The notes under the pieces are model-generated. The model was not told where the DNA came from, did no database searches, and was given only the letters and a program-made list of their open reading frames with translations. The translations under genes were made by a program, and so were the position numbers. From positions 1 through 8,928 of the forward strand of contig RFJN01000514.1 of the NCBI GenBank assembly GCA_003694875.1: a stretch of 8,928 bases of DNA, given 5' to 3'. Within the stretch, counting starts at the first letter, position 1; each line of letters begins with the position of its first letter. Origin of the DNA: Planctomycetota bacterium. Lineage in GTDB: Bacteria; Planctomycetota; J058; J103. Of the stretch, positions 1-7,576 are shown piece after piece.

Positions 1-183
1 CGGCGTCTCGGCAACGCGCCGCGGTTCGACGCGGTGGCCCGGTGTCGCCTCGCTCGCGAGCGCGACCGTCTCGCCGCCCTCGACCTCGCACGAGCCGACG
101 ACCTCCGCCGCCCCCACGACGGCGACGCCGAGCAGGACGAGGGGCAGGATCGCGATCGCTAGGGCACGCAGGGTTCGCAACAT
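1..183 (-). CDS. Exported or membrane-anchored protein, N-terminal part only
   Basis: The first 61 residues of a gene that runs off the window edge. The protein opens MLRTLRALAIAILPLVLLGV, a short basic start followed by a hydrophobic stretch to about residue 28, so it is a signal peptide or an N-terminal membrane anchor. After it come a single Cys (about residue 32, in VVGSCEVEGG) and an acidic, polar stretch. The Cys lies too far from the hydrophobic core and lacks a normal lipobox, so lipoprotein processing is not clear. I do not recognise the family. The ATG at 183 is chosen because it opens the hydrophobic segment directly and because a promoter sits immediately upstream. No Shine-Dalgarno precedes it, so translation would have to be leaderless or nearly so. 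It follows the MazG-like gene by 72 nt and appears to be a separate transcription unit. Confidence 0.65.
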   Translation of the reverse strand, partial: MLRTLRALAIAILPLVLLGVAVVGAAEVVGSCEVEGGETVALASEATPGHRVEPRRVAETP

Positions 184-192
184 GGCCCGCGC

Positions 193-221
193 AGTATCCC
201 CGGCCGGGGGGCGCACGTCAA
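193..221 (-). promoter_or_regulatory. Sigma-70-like promoter for the exported-protein gene
   Basis: Read on the minus strand, a -35 box TTGACG (216-221) and a -10 box GATACT (193-198) are separated by exactly 17 nt. That gives 9 of 12 consensus matches at the optimal spacing, which stands out in such GC-rich DNA. Transcription would start near 186-187, only 3-4 nt before the ATG at 183, so the message would be essentially leaderless. This agrees with the lack of any Shine-Dalgarno there. A perfect 12-bp palindrome CCCCGGCCGGGG (198-209) starts at the edge of the -10 and fills much of the spacer. It could be a protein-binding site or chance in GC-rich sequence. Confidence 0.55.
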
Positions 222-255
222 TCGAAACCCGCAGCGGCTCGTTGCCTCCACAGCG

Positions 256-615
256 TCAGCGGGGCGGACGCTCGGCCCGACCGCGGCAGCGCTCGGGCGG
301 GTAGTTGCGGGCATTGATCGCGAGCTTGCGCTCGATCGCCTCGCACAGATCGATCCCCGTCCGATCGCACAACAGCAGCAGCAGGATCGCCACGTCGGCG
401 ATCTCCTCGCCGAGCGCCTCGCGCACCGCCGGCTCGCGGCACAGCGCGTCCGCCCGCTCGCTCGCCACCCACCGCAGCGGCTCGAGCAGCTCCCCGACCT
501 CGGAGGCGATCGCCATGGCGAGGTTCTTGGGATCGTGGAACCGCGCCCAGTCGCGCTCGGCGACGAAGGCGCGGATCCGTTGCTGCAGCCGCTCGAGACG
601 ATCGGGGTTCGTCAC
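256..615 (-). CDS. MazG-type nucleotide pyrophosphohydrolase (RS21-C6/DCTPP1-like)
   Basis: A 119-residue single-domain all-alpha NTP pyrophosphohydrolase. Family members hydrolyse (d)NTPs, often dCTP or modified pyrimidine nucleotides, to the monophosphate and pyrophosphate with Mg2+, cleaning the nucleotide pool in the cytoplasm. The metal-binding motif is complete: EVGE (E39, E42) and EIAD (E71, D74), separated by a spacing normal for the family. The preceding block ERDWARFHDPKNLA (20-33), with W49 after the first motif, matches the RS21-C6/DCTPP1 group. The C-terminal KxxxNxxxYP signature is present as K97, N101, Y105, P106, with Asn where KYP is usual. The GTG start at 615 is chosen because the conserved block begins soon after it and because it overlaps the upstream A2M stop in the form GTGA (4 nt). 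This implies translational coupling, with GGTGGTGG upstream as a weak ribosome binding site. No terminator is seen after the stop. Confidence 0.9.
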   Translation of the reverse strand: MTNPDRLERLQQRIRAFVAERDWARFHDPKNLAMAIASEVGELLEPLRWVASERADALCREPAVREALGEEIADVAILLLLLCDRTGIDLCEAIERKLAINARNYPPERCRGRAERPPR

Positions 616-3600
616 TCGACCACCACCCGGTCGCTCGGTCCGCGCCCGAAGGTCTCGGGCGCATACATCTGCTCGGCCTTCGGCGGCGGCGCGGTGAACA
701 CCCCCGGTGTGGTGGCGCGCGCGATGTAGCTGTACTCGTACACACCCGCGGGCAGCAGCGAGGTGAAGACCTCCACCCGCTCGTCGCGCAGGTTGTCGTG
801 CTCGTACCACCGCCCCCACCACCACAACCGGGCGCCGCCGCGCCCCTGGCGCCGCGCACGGGCCGGCAGGCGCTCGGTCACCGCGAGCGCGGGGTTGAGC
901 GGCTCGAGACCGGCCGGAAGCGCGTCGACGAGCGCCACGTGCGTGCGCCGGCCCGGGGCGACGAGTTGCAGCCGCACCCGAACCCGCGCCCCGGCCCGGA
1001 TCCGCCAGCTGCCGTCCTCCTGCCGCTGCACGTCGGTCGGATCGTCCACCGCCTCGTAGCGCCGCGCCACACTGAAGCCGCGCTCGAGCGCCGCGAGCTG
1101 CAGCGAGCGCGGTGCGTACCGCAGCCCGATCCGGTAGTACAGACGCCCCGCGCCCTGCTTGTGCAGCAGCAGCCGCCGCGCCTCGGGCTGCTCGAGCAGG
1201 TAGGACAGCGGCACCCGCAACTGCCAGCGCTCGGTGCTGCGCCCCTCGAAGCGGTGCTCGCCGGCGAAGCGATCGCCGAGCCAGACCCGCGCCACGAAAT
1301 CCGGCTCGACGCGCTCGTAGGTCCGGAAGTAGCGATCGAGCGCGAGCAGCACCCACGCGTTCTCCTGCGTGTTGCTCCAGCGGCCTCGGGTGCGGTGCGC
1401 GAGCAGACCGCGCACCACCTTGACGATCAGATCCGATTTCGGTTCGGCCGTCATGAGCGCATCGAGCAGCACCGCGTCGGCGCGGCGGTTCGAGTGCAGC
1501 AGCAGGTAGTCCTCGTCTCCGTAGCTCGTCACGAAGTGCGCGGTGCCCGCGGTCTCCTCGACGCGGTTGTGCACGAGCCGCAGCAGCCGCTCGGTCGTGC
1601 CGTGCAGCTCCGGCGCGGGCGCGATCACCGCCAGCAGCCAGCCCACCGCCTCGAGCGGCAGCCGGTCGGCCCCCGCCTCCTGCACGAGCTCGTTCGCTCG
1701 TGCGGCCACCGCCTCCCCGAGCAGCGCGCGGACAAGCAGCGCGTACGCCTCGAGCGACCAGCGGGTGCGCTCGCTCCAGCGCCCGTCCAGATGCCGCCGG
1801 ATCTCGCGCAGATATCGCAGCACGCCCGCGCGCAGCCGCGGCGGCACGCGGAATCCCTTGGCCTGTGCGCGCGCGATCGCGTGTCCCACGTGGATCGTCA
1901 CGAATGGCCAGGAGCGATCCGCCCCCTCCCAGAAGCCGAATCCGCCATCACCGCGCTGCATGCCGCGCAGCCGCTTCAGGTCGCGTCGCACCGCCGCCAC
2001 GAGCTGCTCCGGCTCGGGCAGCCCCTCGGCGTCGAACGCGGCGAGCACGTCCTTGAGCGCGGCGATCGCGAGCACCCGCGAGGCGATCTGTTCGGCGCAC
2101 TCGTAGGGATAGGAGGTCAGGTACAGCACGGCGTCGGTGAGCGCCTGCAGCTGCGTCGAGCTGAGCTGCACCTCGAGCCCCCCGAACGCTGCGACCGCGT
2201 CCTCGGGCGGCTCGATCGCATAGCCCGCCGCCCCGTCGTCGAGCACCCCGTAGGTCGCGAACGCCTCGGTCGTGGCCGGCGTCCAGACCGGCAGCGACAG
2301 CTCGGCCGCGTCCGCATGCGGTCCCGCGATCGCCGCCACCTCGAGGCGTGCACGCCCCGCCGCGTGCGCACGCACGGCGAAGCGCAGCTCGACCCGGTCA
2401 CCGGCCGCCACCTGCACCCGCTGCGCCGCGGGCCCGTCGAGTTCGGCCGCGCCGTCCACCCGCGCCGCCACGTCCACCGTGAGCGGCTCGGCGGTCTGGT
2501 TCTGCACCACGACCGGCAGCTCGGCCCGGTCGCCGTAGTGCAGGAACCGGGGCGGCGAGGGACGCACCATGAGCGGCAGCCGCGCGGTGATCTGCGACTC
2601 GGCCTTGCCCCACGCGGTCGCCCCGTGCACCGCCACCGCCACGATCCGGTAGCGCGTCAGGCTGTCGGGCAGCTCGAGCGGCACGCTCGCGCGCCCCTGC
2701 TCGTCGGTGACGACGTCGGGCGCAAACAGCGCGAGCGGTCGCAGATCGACCCGCGCGGTGATCGGCGCCGGCTCGGCACCGCCCCTGTCCGCCATCGCCA
2801 TCCTGGCGAGAGGGGCGCCGGCAGCGCGCAGCAACCGCTTCTCCGCCATCGCCGCCATGGGCTCGCCCCCCCTCGTGCCGAACGCGTGCTCCTGCTCGAG
2901 CGTCTCGCTGCCGGCGAGCCACACGAACGCGCGCGTGTCCTGCCCCCCTAGACCGTCACCGCGGGGGGGATAGAACGCGCCGAGCGGATCGGTGAAGCGG
3001 TGGCCCGTGAGGGCGAGCACTGCCTCGTCGACGACGAGGAGCAGAACGTGGCTGCCCGCAGCGGGCCGGCCTGCGGCATCGCGTACCTCGAGATCGATCG
3101 TGGTCCGGCCCCCCGGCGCGAGCGCGGGTTCGCGAGCCGCCACGCGCACCGCCAGCGAGCGGTCGCGCGGCGGAACGTCAAGCCGCACAGTTCCCGACGC
3201 GAACGCCGGGCGCGAGGGCGTCTCGCTCGAGGCGGCGTCCTCGCGCGGCGTCTCGCCCACGAGGTCCACGCGCACGTGCACGTCGGGCAGATCGCTCGCG
3301 CGAATCGGCACCTCGAGCGTGATCGAACTGCCCTCGACATGGAATCGGCGGACCTGCACGATGCCCGCCCGCGCGACGGTGAGCAGCCCCTCGGCGCGCT
3401 CGTACGGGTTGAGCACGAGGATCTTCGCGGTATCGCCCGGGGCATACGTCCGGCGATCGGGGATCAGCGTCAGCTCCTCGCGCTCGAGCCGACGACCGGG
3501 CGGCCGGCTGCCGCCGCCCACCCACAGGGTCCGCTCCGAGCGGTTCGCTCGGCCCTGCGCGTCCCGCACCACCGCACGAATCCGCCAGCGCCCCGGCCTG

Positions 3601-6600
3601 TCCGGCTGCCAGTGCCAGCGCACCGGCTCCTCGCCCGAGCGCAGCGTGTGCCGCACCACGTCGCGCTCCTCTTCCTGCCACACACCGCCCTTCCAGCGCC
3701 ACACCAGGCGCGCCGCCTCGAGTTCGATCGGCACGTCGGGGACCAGCGCTCCCTCGATCGTGGTCACGATGAAGTCGAGATCGAACGCCTCGCCCGCCGC
3801 CGCGAAGGGGCGGTCGGCGCGGATCCCCACGTAGCGCTTCGCCGGGTGCACGAGCGCACGCGTGCGCGCGCTCCAGCTCTGCCGGTTGACGTCCTGCACC
3901 GACGCCTCGATCTCGAGCGAGTACGGCCGTGGCGGGCGCGCCTCGCGCAGCGCGATCCGCACACGCCCCACCCCGTCGCGATCGGTCCGTCCCTCGGCCG
4001 ACTGCTCGCGCTCCGCTTCGGGCTGCGGGCCGGACCACACGCGCCACCACGGCAGCCACGTCCCGAACGAGAAGTCGTCGTGGCCCGGAGGCGCGTACGA
4101 GGCCGCACGTGCGCGTACCCGCCAGCGCACGGGCGCGTCGGGCAGCGCTCCGCCGGCGTAGTACCGCGCCTGCACCGACGCCCGCAGGCTGTCTCCCACG
4201 ACGTGCGGAGCGGGCGTCTCGACACGCGCCTGCACCTCGTATTCGGGACGCCGGAACGCCTCGATCCGGACCGGGCGGCTGTGGCGGCCGAGCGTCGCCC
4301 CGTCGCGCACGAGTTCGAGCCCGAGCCGCGCCTGGCCCAGGTTCACCTCCTCGGGGATCGCGAGGGCGAGATCGAAGCCGCCGAGCGCGCCGAGTTCTCT
4401 CTCGCCACGCGCGATCTCGTTGCCCCGCGGTCCCGACAGCACCCACCGCAGGCGAGCGCCGTCCGGCGGCAGCGAGGGCTCGGCCGCGCGCAACCCGCCG
4501 TCGAGCCGACGCACCCAGCCCTTGACGTACGCGGTCTCGCCGGGCCGGTAGATGCCACGGTCGTCGGTCACCCACCACAGGTAGACGTCCTCGGGAGTCC
4601 GCCGCGTCCACGCGCCGCCGTCGAGCCAGCCGGTGGCCGCCGGCAGCATGGCGCGGTCGTCGCCGTGCCGCACGGTGAGCACACGTCCGGGCGCTTCCCG
4701 GTCGGGCAGCGGCAGCTGCACGGTGCCGTCGGGTCGCGTACGGCCCCGGATCCCGTCCGGCACGATCGCCACCTCCGCATCGCCCACCGGGCGACCGTCG
4801 GCGAGTCGCGTCACGAACGCGACGAGCTTGCGGTCGTCGTGCACGAGCGTCACCGCGAGCGGACTCACCTGCACCCACAGCCGCGCCACCGGCGCCCGTC
4901 GCCGCTTGTCGGGCACCGGCAACGGTCGCAGCTCGATCACGAACTGGCCGCTCGTTCCGTCGAGTACCTCCCGCAGCGGCACACGCACCGACGTGATCTG
5001 GTCGCGCTGCCCCTCGACCTCGATCCTGCCGCGACGCACCCGCTCGCCCGGCGGCTCGGCGTCCCGGTTCCAGCCCGGTCGCCACCGCACGAACGCGGCC
5101 CAGTCCCGGGGTCGCACGCGCCGGATCTCGTAGGCGAGCGCCTCGTAGTTGACCACGAGCGCGGTCACCGCCGGATCGGCCGCCGGATCGGTCACGAGGA
5201 AGTCGTCGCCCGCGACCACGAAGGCCGGCTCGCGACCGCCAACCTCCCACGGCAGGCGCACCGCACGACCGAGCGTCTGGCCGAACACGTCGCGCAGCGC
5301 GGGCTCGAGCGTCACCGTGTAGGAGGTGCGTGGCTCGGTGCGTCCTCGCAGCACGATCGCGTCGCCGAACACCTCGACCTCGAGGTCGGCCACCTCGGGC
5401 TGCACGTGCACCAGAGCCCGATCGAAACGGTCGGTGTCGATGGCGTTGGACAGCTCGATGCGCAGCGGCATGCCCGGGCGGCACGGTCCTCCCCACCCAC
5501 AGCGGGAGTCCACGACCCGCAGCGGACCATAGGTGCGGAACGAGAAGCGCTTCGCCTCGGTGCTCGGTCGCGGTCCCTCCTGCGAGCGCACCCCCGGCTC
5601 GAGCTGGAAGCGGAACCGGGTGGCGGGCGGCAGCGTCTGTTCGGGCCGCAGCGCGACCGCATGGCCCTCGCGCGCCCGCTTCAGCATGGCGCGCGCCTGC
5701 GGGTCGGCCTCCACCTCCGCACGGCTCGCGAGCCGCAGCGCCCAGCGCCGGTGCAGCAGCTTCCCACTGTCGAGTCGCGCGGCGGCGAGCACCGAGGCGG
5801 GGTCGACGGGCTGATCGAACACGAGCACGATCACCGGCTCGAGTCGCACGCTGTCGCCGGCCGGGATCCAGCGCTCGAGTGTGGGGGGCGGGGTCGCGAA
5901 CCGGAAGCGCACCGGTGCCGGGAGCCGGGCGCCGGTCGTCGCCGCGACCCCCGCGGGGATCTCGACCTCGTATGCGGTCGCCATGGGAAGCCGCTTTCCG
6001 TCGGGCGTGAACACGAGCGTCCTCGTGCCGAGCCACTCCCAGTGGCCGGCGACCTCGGGGCGCAGACGCGCCGGGACCGGTTGCGCTCCGAGCCGACCGA
6101 GCGAGGAGATCGGCACCATGGGCTGCGAGAAGGTGATCGAGATCCGCGGTGCGACCGGCACCTCGCCCTCGGGCGCAAAGCGCAACACCTCGAGGGGACC
6201 GGGCTCACCCTGCTGTTGTGGCGGCGTACTCGCCTGCGCGCTGCCGGTCGGCGGAAACGGCGCGAGCCGGTCCCGTCCCGGCCGCGGCGCGGGGGGGCCG
6301 GAAGGGGGCAACGCGAAGGAGCGCTCGACGGCGGGCGCGCTCCCTCCTCCCCGCACGCGCGAGAGGATCTCCTCGGCGCGCTGCGCGGGCAGCTCGCTGC
6401 CCACGGCCGCCACGGCGCGCTGCGGTCTCGGCGCCTCGCCCCCCTGCTCGGGCGTCAGTGTGAAGTCGAGCCCTTCGCCGGCCCGCGTCTGCTCGTCACT
6501 CGCCGCGTGTACCGGTGCGGCGACCGAACCGAGTTCCGCCTCCCGCAGTCTTCGTTTCATCGGTGCGTCCCCCCAGCCGCAGCCGCTGCAGACTGCGAGC

Positions 6601-6641
6601 AGCGCCACACCCCACAGTCGGATTCGCCTTCGCTTGCGCAT
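612..6641 (-). CDS. Alpha-2-macroglobulin family protein with intact thioester, probable lipoprotein
   Basis: A 2009-residue bacterial A2M, at the long end of the family. In this family a protease cuts the bait region, the protein collapses around it, and the activated thioester bonds covalently to the attacker. Residues 1-25 are a signal peptide with a basic n-region and a core ending LAVCSGCGW. C21 is the likeliest lipidation site, although Cys at -3 is unusual. A Pro-rich linker follows (about 109-147). Ig/macroglobulin-like domains occupy about 150-690, including ISITFSQPM (167-175) and VIVLVFDQPVD (270-280). The MG2 hallmark IYRPGETAYVKGWVR lies at 697-711. A bait-region domain spans about 1055-1215, ending LLLVVDEAVLALTG, with a flexible bait stretch at about 1215-1297. 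The A2M core LALFAPDVVTDEQGRASVPL follows from 1303. The thioester motif is CAEQ (C1515, Q1518; DNA 2088-2099), then the helical TED with MQRGDGGFGFW (1561-1571). A C-terminal beta domain runs from about 1850 to 2009. Only five Cys are present. No pbpC neighbour is visible; the gene is coupled to the MazG-like gene. Confidence 0.95.
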   Translation of the reverse strand: MRKRRRIRLWGVALLAVCSGCGWGDAPMKRRLREAELGSVAAPVHAASDEQTRAGEGLDFTLTPEQGGEAPRPQRAVAAVGSELPAQRAEEILSRVRGGGSAPAVERSFALPPSGPPAPRPGRDRLAPFPPTGSAQASTPPQQQGEPGPLEVLRFAPEGEVPVAPRISITFSQPMVPISSLGRLGAQPVPARLRPEVAGHWEWLGTRTLVFTPDGKRLPMATAYEVEIPAGVAATTGARLPAPVRFRFATPPPTLERWIPAGDSVRLEPVIVLVFDQPVDPASVLAAARLDSGKLLHRRWALRLASRAEVEADPQARAMLKRAREGHAVALRPEQTLPPATRFRFQLEPGVRSQEGPRPSTEAKRFSFRTYGPLRVVDSRCGWGGPCRPGMPLRIELSNAIDTDRFDRALVHVQPEVADLEVEVFGDAIVLRGRTEPRTSYTVTLEPALRDVFGQTLGRAVRLPWEVGGREPAFVVAGDDFLVTDPAADPAVTALVVNYEALAYEIRRVRPRDWAAFVRWRPGWNRDAEPPGERVRRGRIEVEGQRDQITSVRVPLREVLDGTSGQFVIELRPLPVPDKRRRAPVARLWVQVSPLAVTLVHDDRKLVAFVTRLADGRPVGDAEVAIVPDGIRGRTRPDGTVQLPLPDREAPGRVLTVRHGDDRAMLPAATGWLDGGAWTRRTPEDVYLWWVTDDRGIYRPGETAYVKGWVRRLDGGLRAAEPSLPPDGARLRWVLSGPRGNEIARGERELGALGGFDLALAIPEEVNLGQARLGLELVRDGATLGRHSRPVRIEAFRRPEYEVQARVETPAPHVVGDSLRASVQARYYAGGALPDAPVRWRVRARAASYAPPGHDDFSFGTWLPWWRVWSGPQPEAEREQSAEGRTDRDGVGRVRIALREARPPRPYSLEIEASVQDVNRQSWSARTRALVHPAKRYVGIRADRPFAAAGEAFDLDFIVTTIEGALVPDVPIELEAARLVWRWKGGVWQEEERDVVRHTLRSGEEPVRWHWQPDRPGRWRIRAVVRDAQGRANRSERTLWVGGGSRPPGRRLEREELTLIPDRRTYAPGDTAKILVLNPYERAEGLLTVARAGIVQVRRFHVEGSSITLEVPIRASDLPDVHVRVDLVGETPREDAASSETPSRPAFASGTVRLDVPPRDRSLAVRVAAREPALAPGGRTTIDLEVRDAAGRPAAGSHVLLLVVDEAVLALTGHRFTDPLGAFYPPRGDGLGGQDTRAFVWLAGSETLEQEHAFGTRGGEPMAAMAEKRLLRAAGAPLARMAMADRGGAEPAPITARVDLRPLALFAPDVVTDEQGRASVPLELPDSLTRYRIVAVAVHGATAWGKAESQITARLPLMVRPSPPRFLHYGDRAELPVVVQNQTAEPLTVDVAARVDGAAELDGPAAQRVQVAAGDRVELRFAVRAHAAGRARLEVAAIAGPHADAAELSLPVWTPATTEAFATYGVLDDGAAGYAIEPPEDAVAAFGGLEVQLSSTQLQALTDAVLYLTSYPYECAEQIASRVLAIAALKDVLAAFDAEGLPEPEQLVAAVRRDLKRLRGMQRGDGGFGFWEGADRSWPFVTIHVGHAIARAQAKGFRVPPRLRAGVLRYLREIRRHLDGRWSERTRWSLEAYALLVRALLGEAVAARANELVQEAGADRLPLEAVGWLLAVIAPAPELHGTTERLLRLVHNRVEETAGTAHFVTSYGDEDYLLLHSNRRADAVLLDALMTAEPKSDLIVKVVRGLLAHRTRGRWSNTQENAWVLLALDRYFRTYERVEPDFVARVWLGDRFAGEHRFEGRSTERWQLRVPLSYLLEQPEARRLLLHKQGAGRLYYRIGLRYAPRSLQLAALERGFSVARRYEAVDDPTDVQRQEDGSWRIRAGARVRVRLQLVAPGRRTHVALVDALPAGLEPLNPALAVTERLPARARRQGRGGARLWWWGRWYEHDNLRDERVEVFTSLLPAGVYEYSYIARATTPGVFTAPPPKAEQMYAPETFGRGPSDRVVVE

Positions 6642-6647
6642 AGTGGT

Positions 6648-6654
6648 CTCCTCC
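6648..6654 (-). promoter_or_regulatory. Ribosome binding site fixing the A2M start
   Basis: On the minus strand GGAGGAG lies 6 nt before the ATG at 6641, an almost perfect Shine-Dalgarno. The reading frame stays open back to 6707, but the upstream ATG there has no comparable site and would place 22 Arg/Trp-rich residues ahead of an evident signal peptide. The start at 6641 is therefore clearly preferred. Confidence 0.85.
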
Positions 6655-6868
6655 CCCCGTCCGCGACCCCAACGTCGCCACACGCGGAGACGGACAGCGA
6701 CCCCCACGAGCCTATTCGAAACTCCTCGCCTGCGGACAGACGGGTTCGGGAACGCGTCGCCTTCGGCCGTGAGGCGCCGCCGCTTGCCCGTGCGCGAGGC
6801 TCTCGCCCCCGTCCACCGCGCCTCGCCGACGCACCCGGTCCCTCCTCCCGGCGCGAGCCCCTCCCGCT

Positions 6869-6887
6869 GGCCGCCGCGTCAGCGGCC
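6869..6887 (-). repeat. GC-rich inverted repeat across the phosphoribosyltransferase stop codon
   Basis: On the minus strand, GGCCGC (6882-6887) and GCGGCC (6869-6874) can pair around a 7-nt loop that contains part of the TGA stop. A competing pairing, CCGCTG (6880-6885) with CAGCGG (6864-6869), is also possible. No T-run follows, so this is not a standard intrinsic terminator. It may weaken read-through into the 237-nt gap before the A2M gene, or simply reflect base composition. The rest of that gap (6642-6878) shows no convincing -35/-10 pair. A small AT-richer island near 6711-6724 is the only candidate promoter region, and I could not assign boxes to it. Confidence 0.25.
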
Positions 6888-7544
6888 GGGAGGCGTCCGG
6901 CGTTCGCGGTGCGCCCGCTCGAGCAACTCGATCACCTCCTCGTCCGAGACCTGGCGGAAATCGACGTACCAGGCCCCCACGGCGTAGAAGGGTTCGGGCT
7001 GGTACAGGCACACGAGATCGTCGACGAGCGGAGCGAGCGCGGCGCAGCTGTCCGGCGGCGCCACCGGCACCGCGAGCACCACACGCGCCGGGTGACGTCG
7101 CCGCAGTCCGAGGATCGCCGCGCGCGCGGTGGCGCCGGTCGCGATCCCGTCGTCGACGAGGATCGCGGTGCGCCGCTCGAGCGGCACCGGCGGCCGCCCA
7201 CTGCGCAGCAGCCGCTGCCGTTCGTGGATCACCGCGAGCTGGCGCGCCTCCTCCTGCCGGAGATAGGCCGCGCTGACCCCGAGCGCACGCACGACGTCGG
7301 GATTGAGCACGACCTCGGGCTCGGATCCGTCGACGATCGCACCGACGGCGAGTTCGGGGTGACCCGGCGCACCGAGCTTGCGCACCACGATGACGTCGAG
7401 CGGCGCGTCGAGCGCCCGGGCGATCTCGTAGCCGACCGGCACCCCGCCGCGCGGCATGGCGACGACGACGGGCTCGAGATCCCGGTACCGCTCGAGTTCG
7501 GCCGCGAGCAGGCGCCCGGCTTCGCTTCGGTCGCGAAATCGCAC
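6879..7544 (-). CDS. Predicted phosphoribosyltransferase (type I PRTase fold, COG1926-like)
   Basis: A 221-residue cytoplasmic protein with the type I phosphoribosyltransferase fold. The PRPP-binding loop is intact as ILVDDGIATGAT (128-139), with the paired acidic residues D131 and D132 and the glycine/threonine loop. Other family blocks are MPRGGVPVGYEIA (30-42), RKLGAPGHPELAVGAI (55-70) and, near the end, FYAVGAWYVDFRQVSDEEV (186-204). These match the widespread family annotated only as 'predicted phosphoribosyltransferase', whose acceptor is not established. It should not be called hypoxanthine or orotate PRTase on this evidence. Length is normal for a single-domain member. The GTG at 7544 is preceded by GGGAGGG 6 nt upstream. 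The gene begins just 32 nt after the 3' end of tRNA-Val, so its transcript probably starts upstream of the tRNA. No promoter is visible in that 32-nt spacer. Confidence 0.88.
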   Translation of the reverse strand: MRFRDRSEAGRLLAAELERYRDLEPVVVAMPRGGVPVGYEIARALDAPLDVIVVRKLGAPGHPELAVGAIVDGSEPEVVLNPDVVRALGVSAAYLRQEEARQLAVIHERQRLLRSGRPPVPLERRTAILVDDGIATGATARAAILGLRRRHPARVVLAVPVAPPDSCAALAPLVDDLVCLYQPEPFYAVGAWYVDFRQVSDEEVIELLERAHRERRTPPGR

Positions 7545-7550
7545 CCCCCG

Positions 7551-7557
7551 CCCTCCC
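7551..7557 (-). promoter_or_regulatory. Ribosome binding site for the phosphoribosyltransferase
   Basis: GGGAGGG on the minus strand, 6 nt before the GTG start at 7544. It supports the GTG as the true start. It lies entirely within the short spacer after the tRNA, so a processed transcript cut at the tRNA 3' end would keep it. Confidence 0.6.
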
Positions 7558-7576
7558 CCGGCTGCGTCGCTGGCGG

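Noticed and set aside
1188..1199. The perfect 12-bp palindrome CTGCTCGAGCAG as a possible regulatory site
   Set aside because: It lies inside A2M codons for a Leu-Leu-Glu-Gln stretch and follows from the CTCGAG codon preference. Nothing suggests a separate function.
616..1356. An upstream in-frame extension of the MazG-like protein (frame open to 1356)
   Set aside because: The extension overlaps the A2M coding sequence in another frame and translates to Ala/Arg-rich sequence without motifs. The conserved family block begins just after the GTG at 615.
798..2951. A 717-codon plus-strand open frame
   Set aside because: It is antisense to the A2M thioester and C-terminal domains, with low-complexity Arg/His/Gln-rich composition and no recognisable motif. 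It is a shadow of the real gene.
6642..6707. An N-terminal extension of the A2M to an ATG at 6707
   Set aside because: The extra 22 residues would precede a clear signal peptide, and a strong GGAGGAG site lies right before the ATG at 6641.
6642..6878. A promoter or small RNA in the gap before the A2M gene
   Set aside because: I looked for -35/-10 pairs on the minus strand. The only AT-richer spot (6711-6724) gives no acceptable -35 at 16-18 nt. The gene probably has its own promoter, but I cannot place it.
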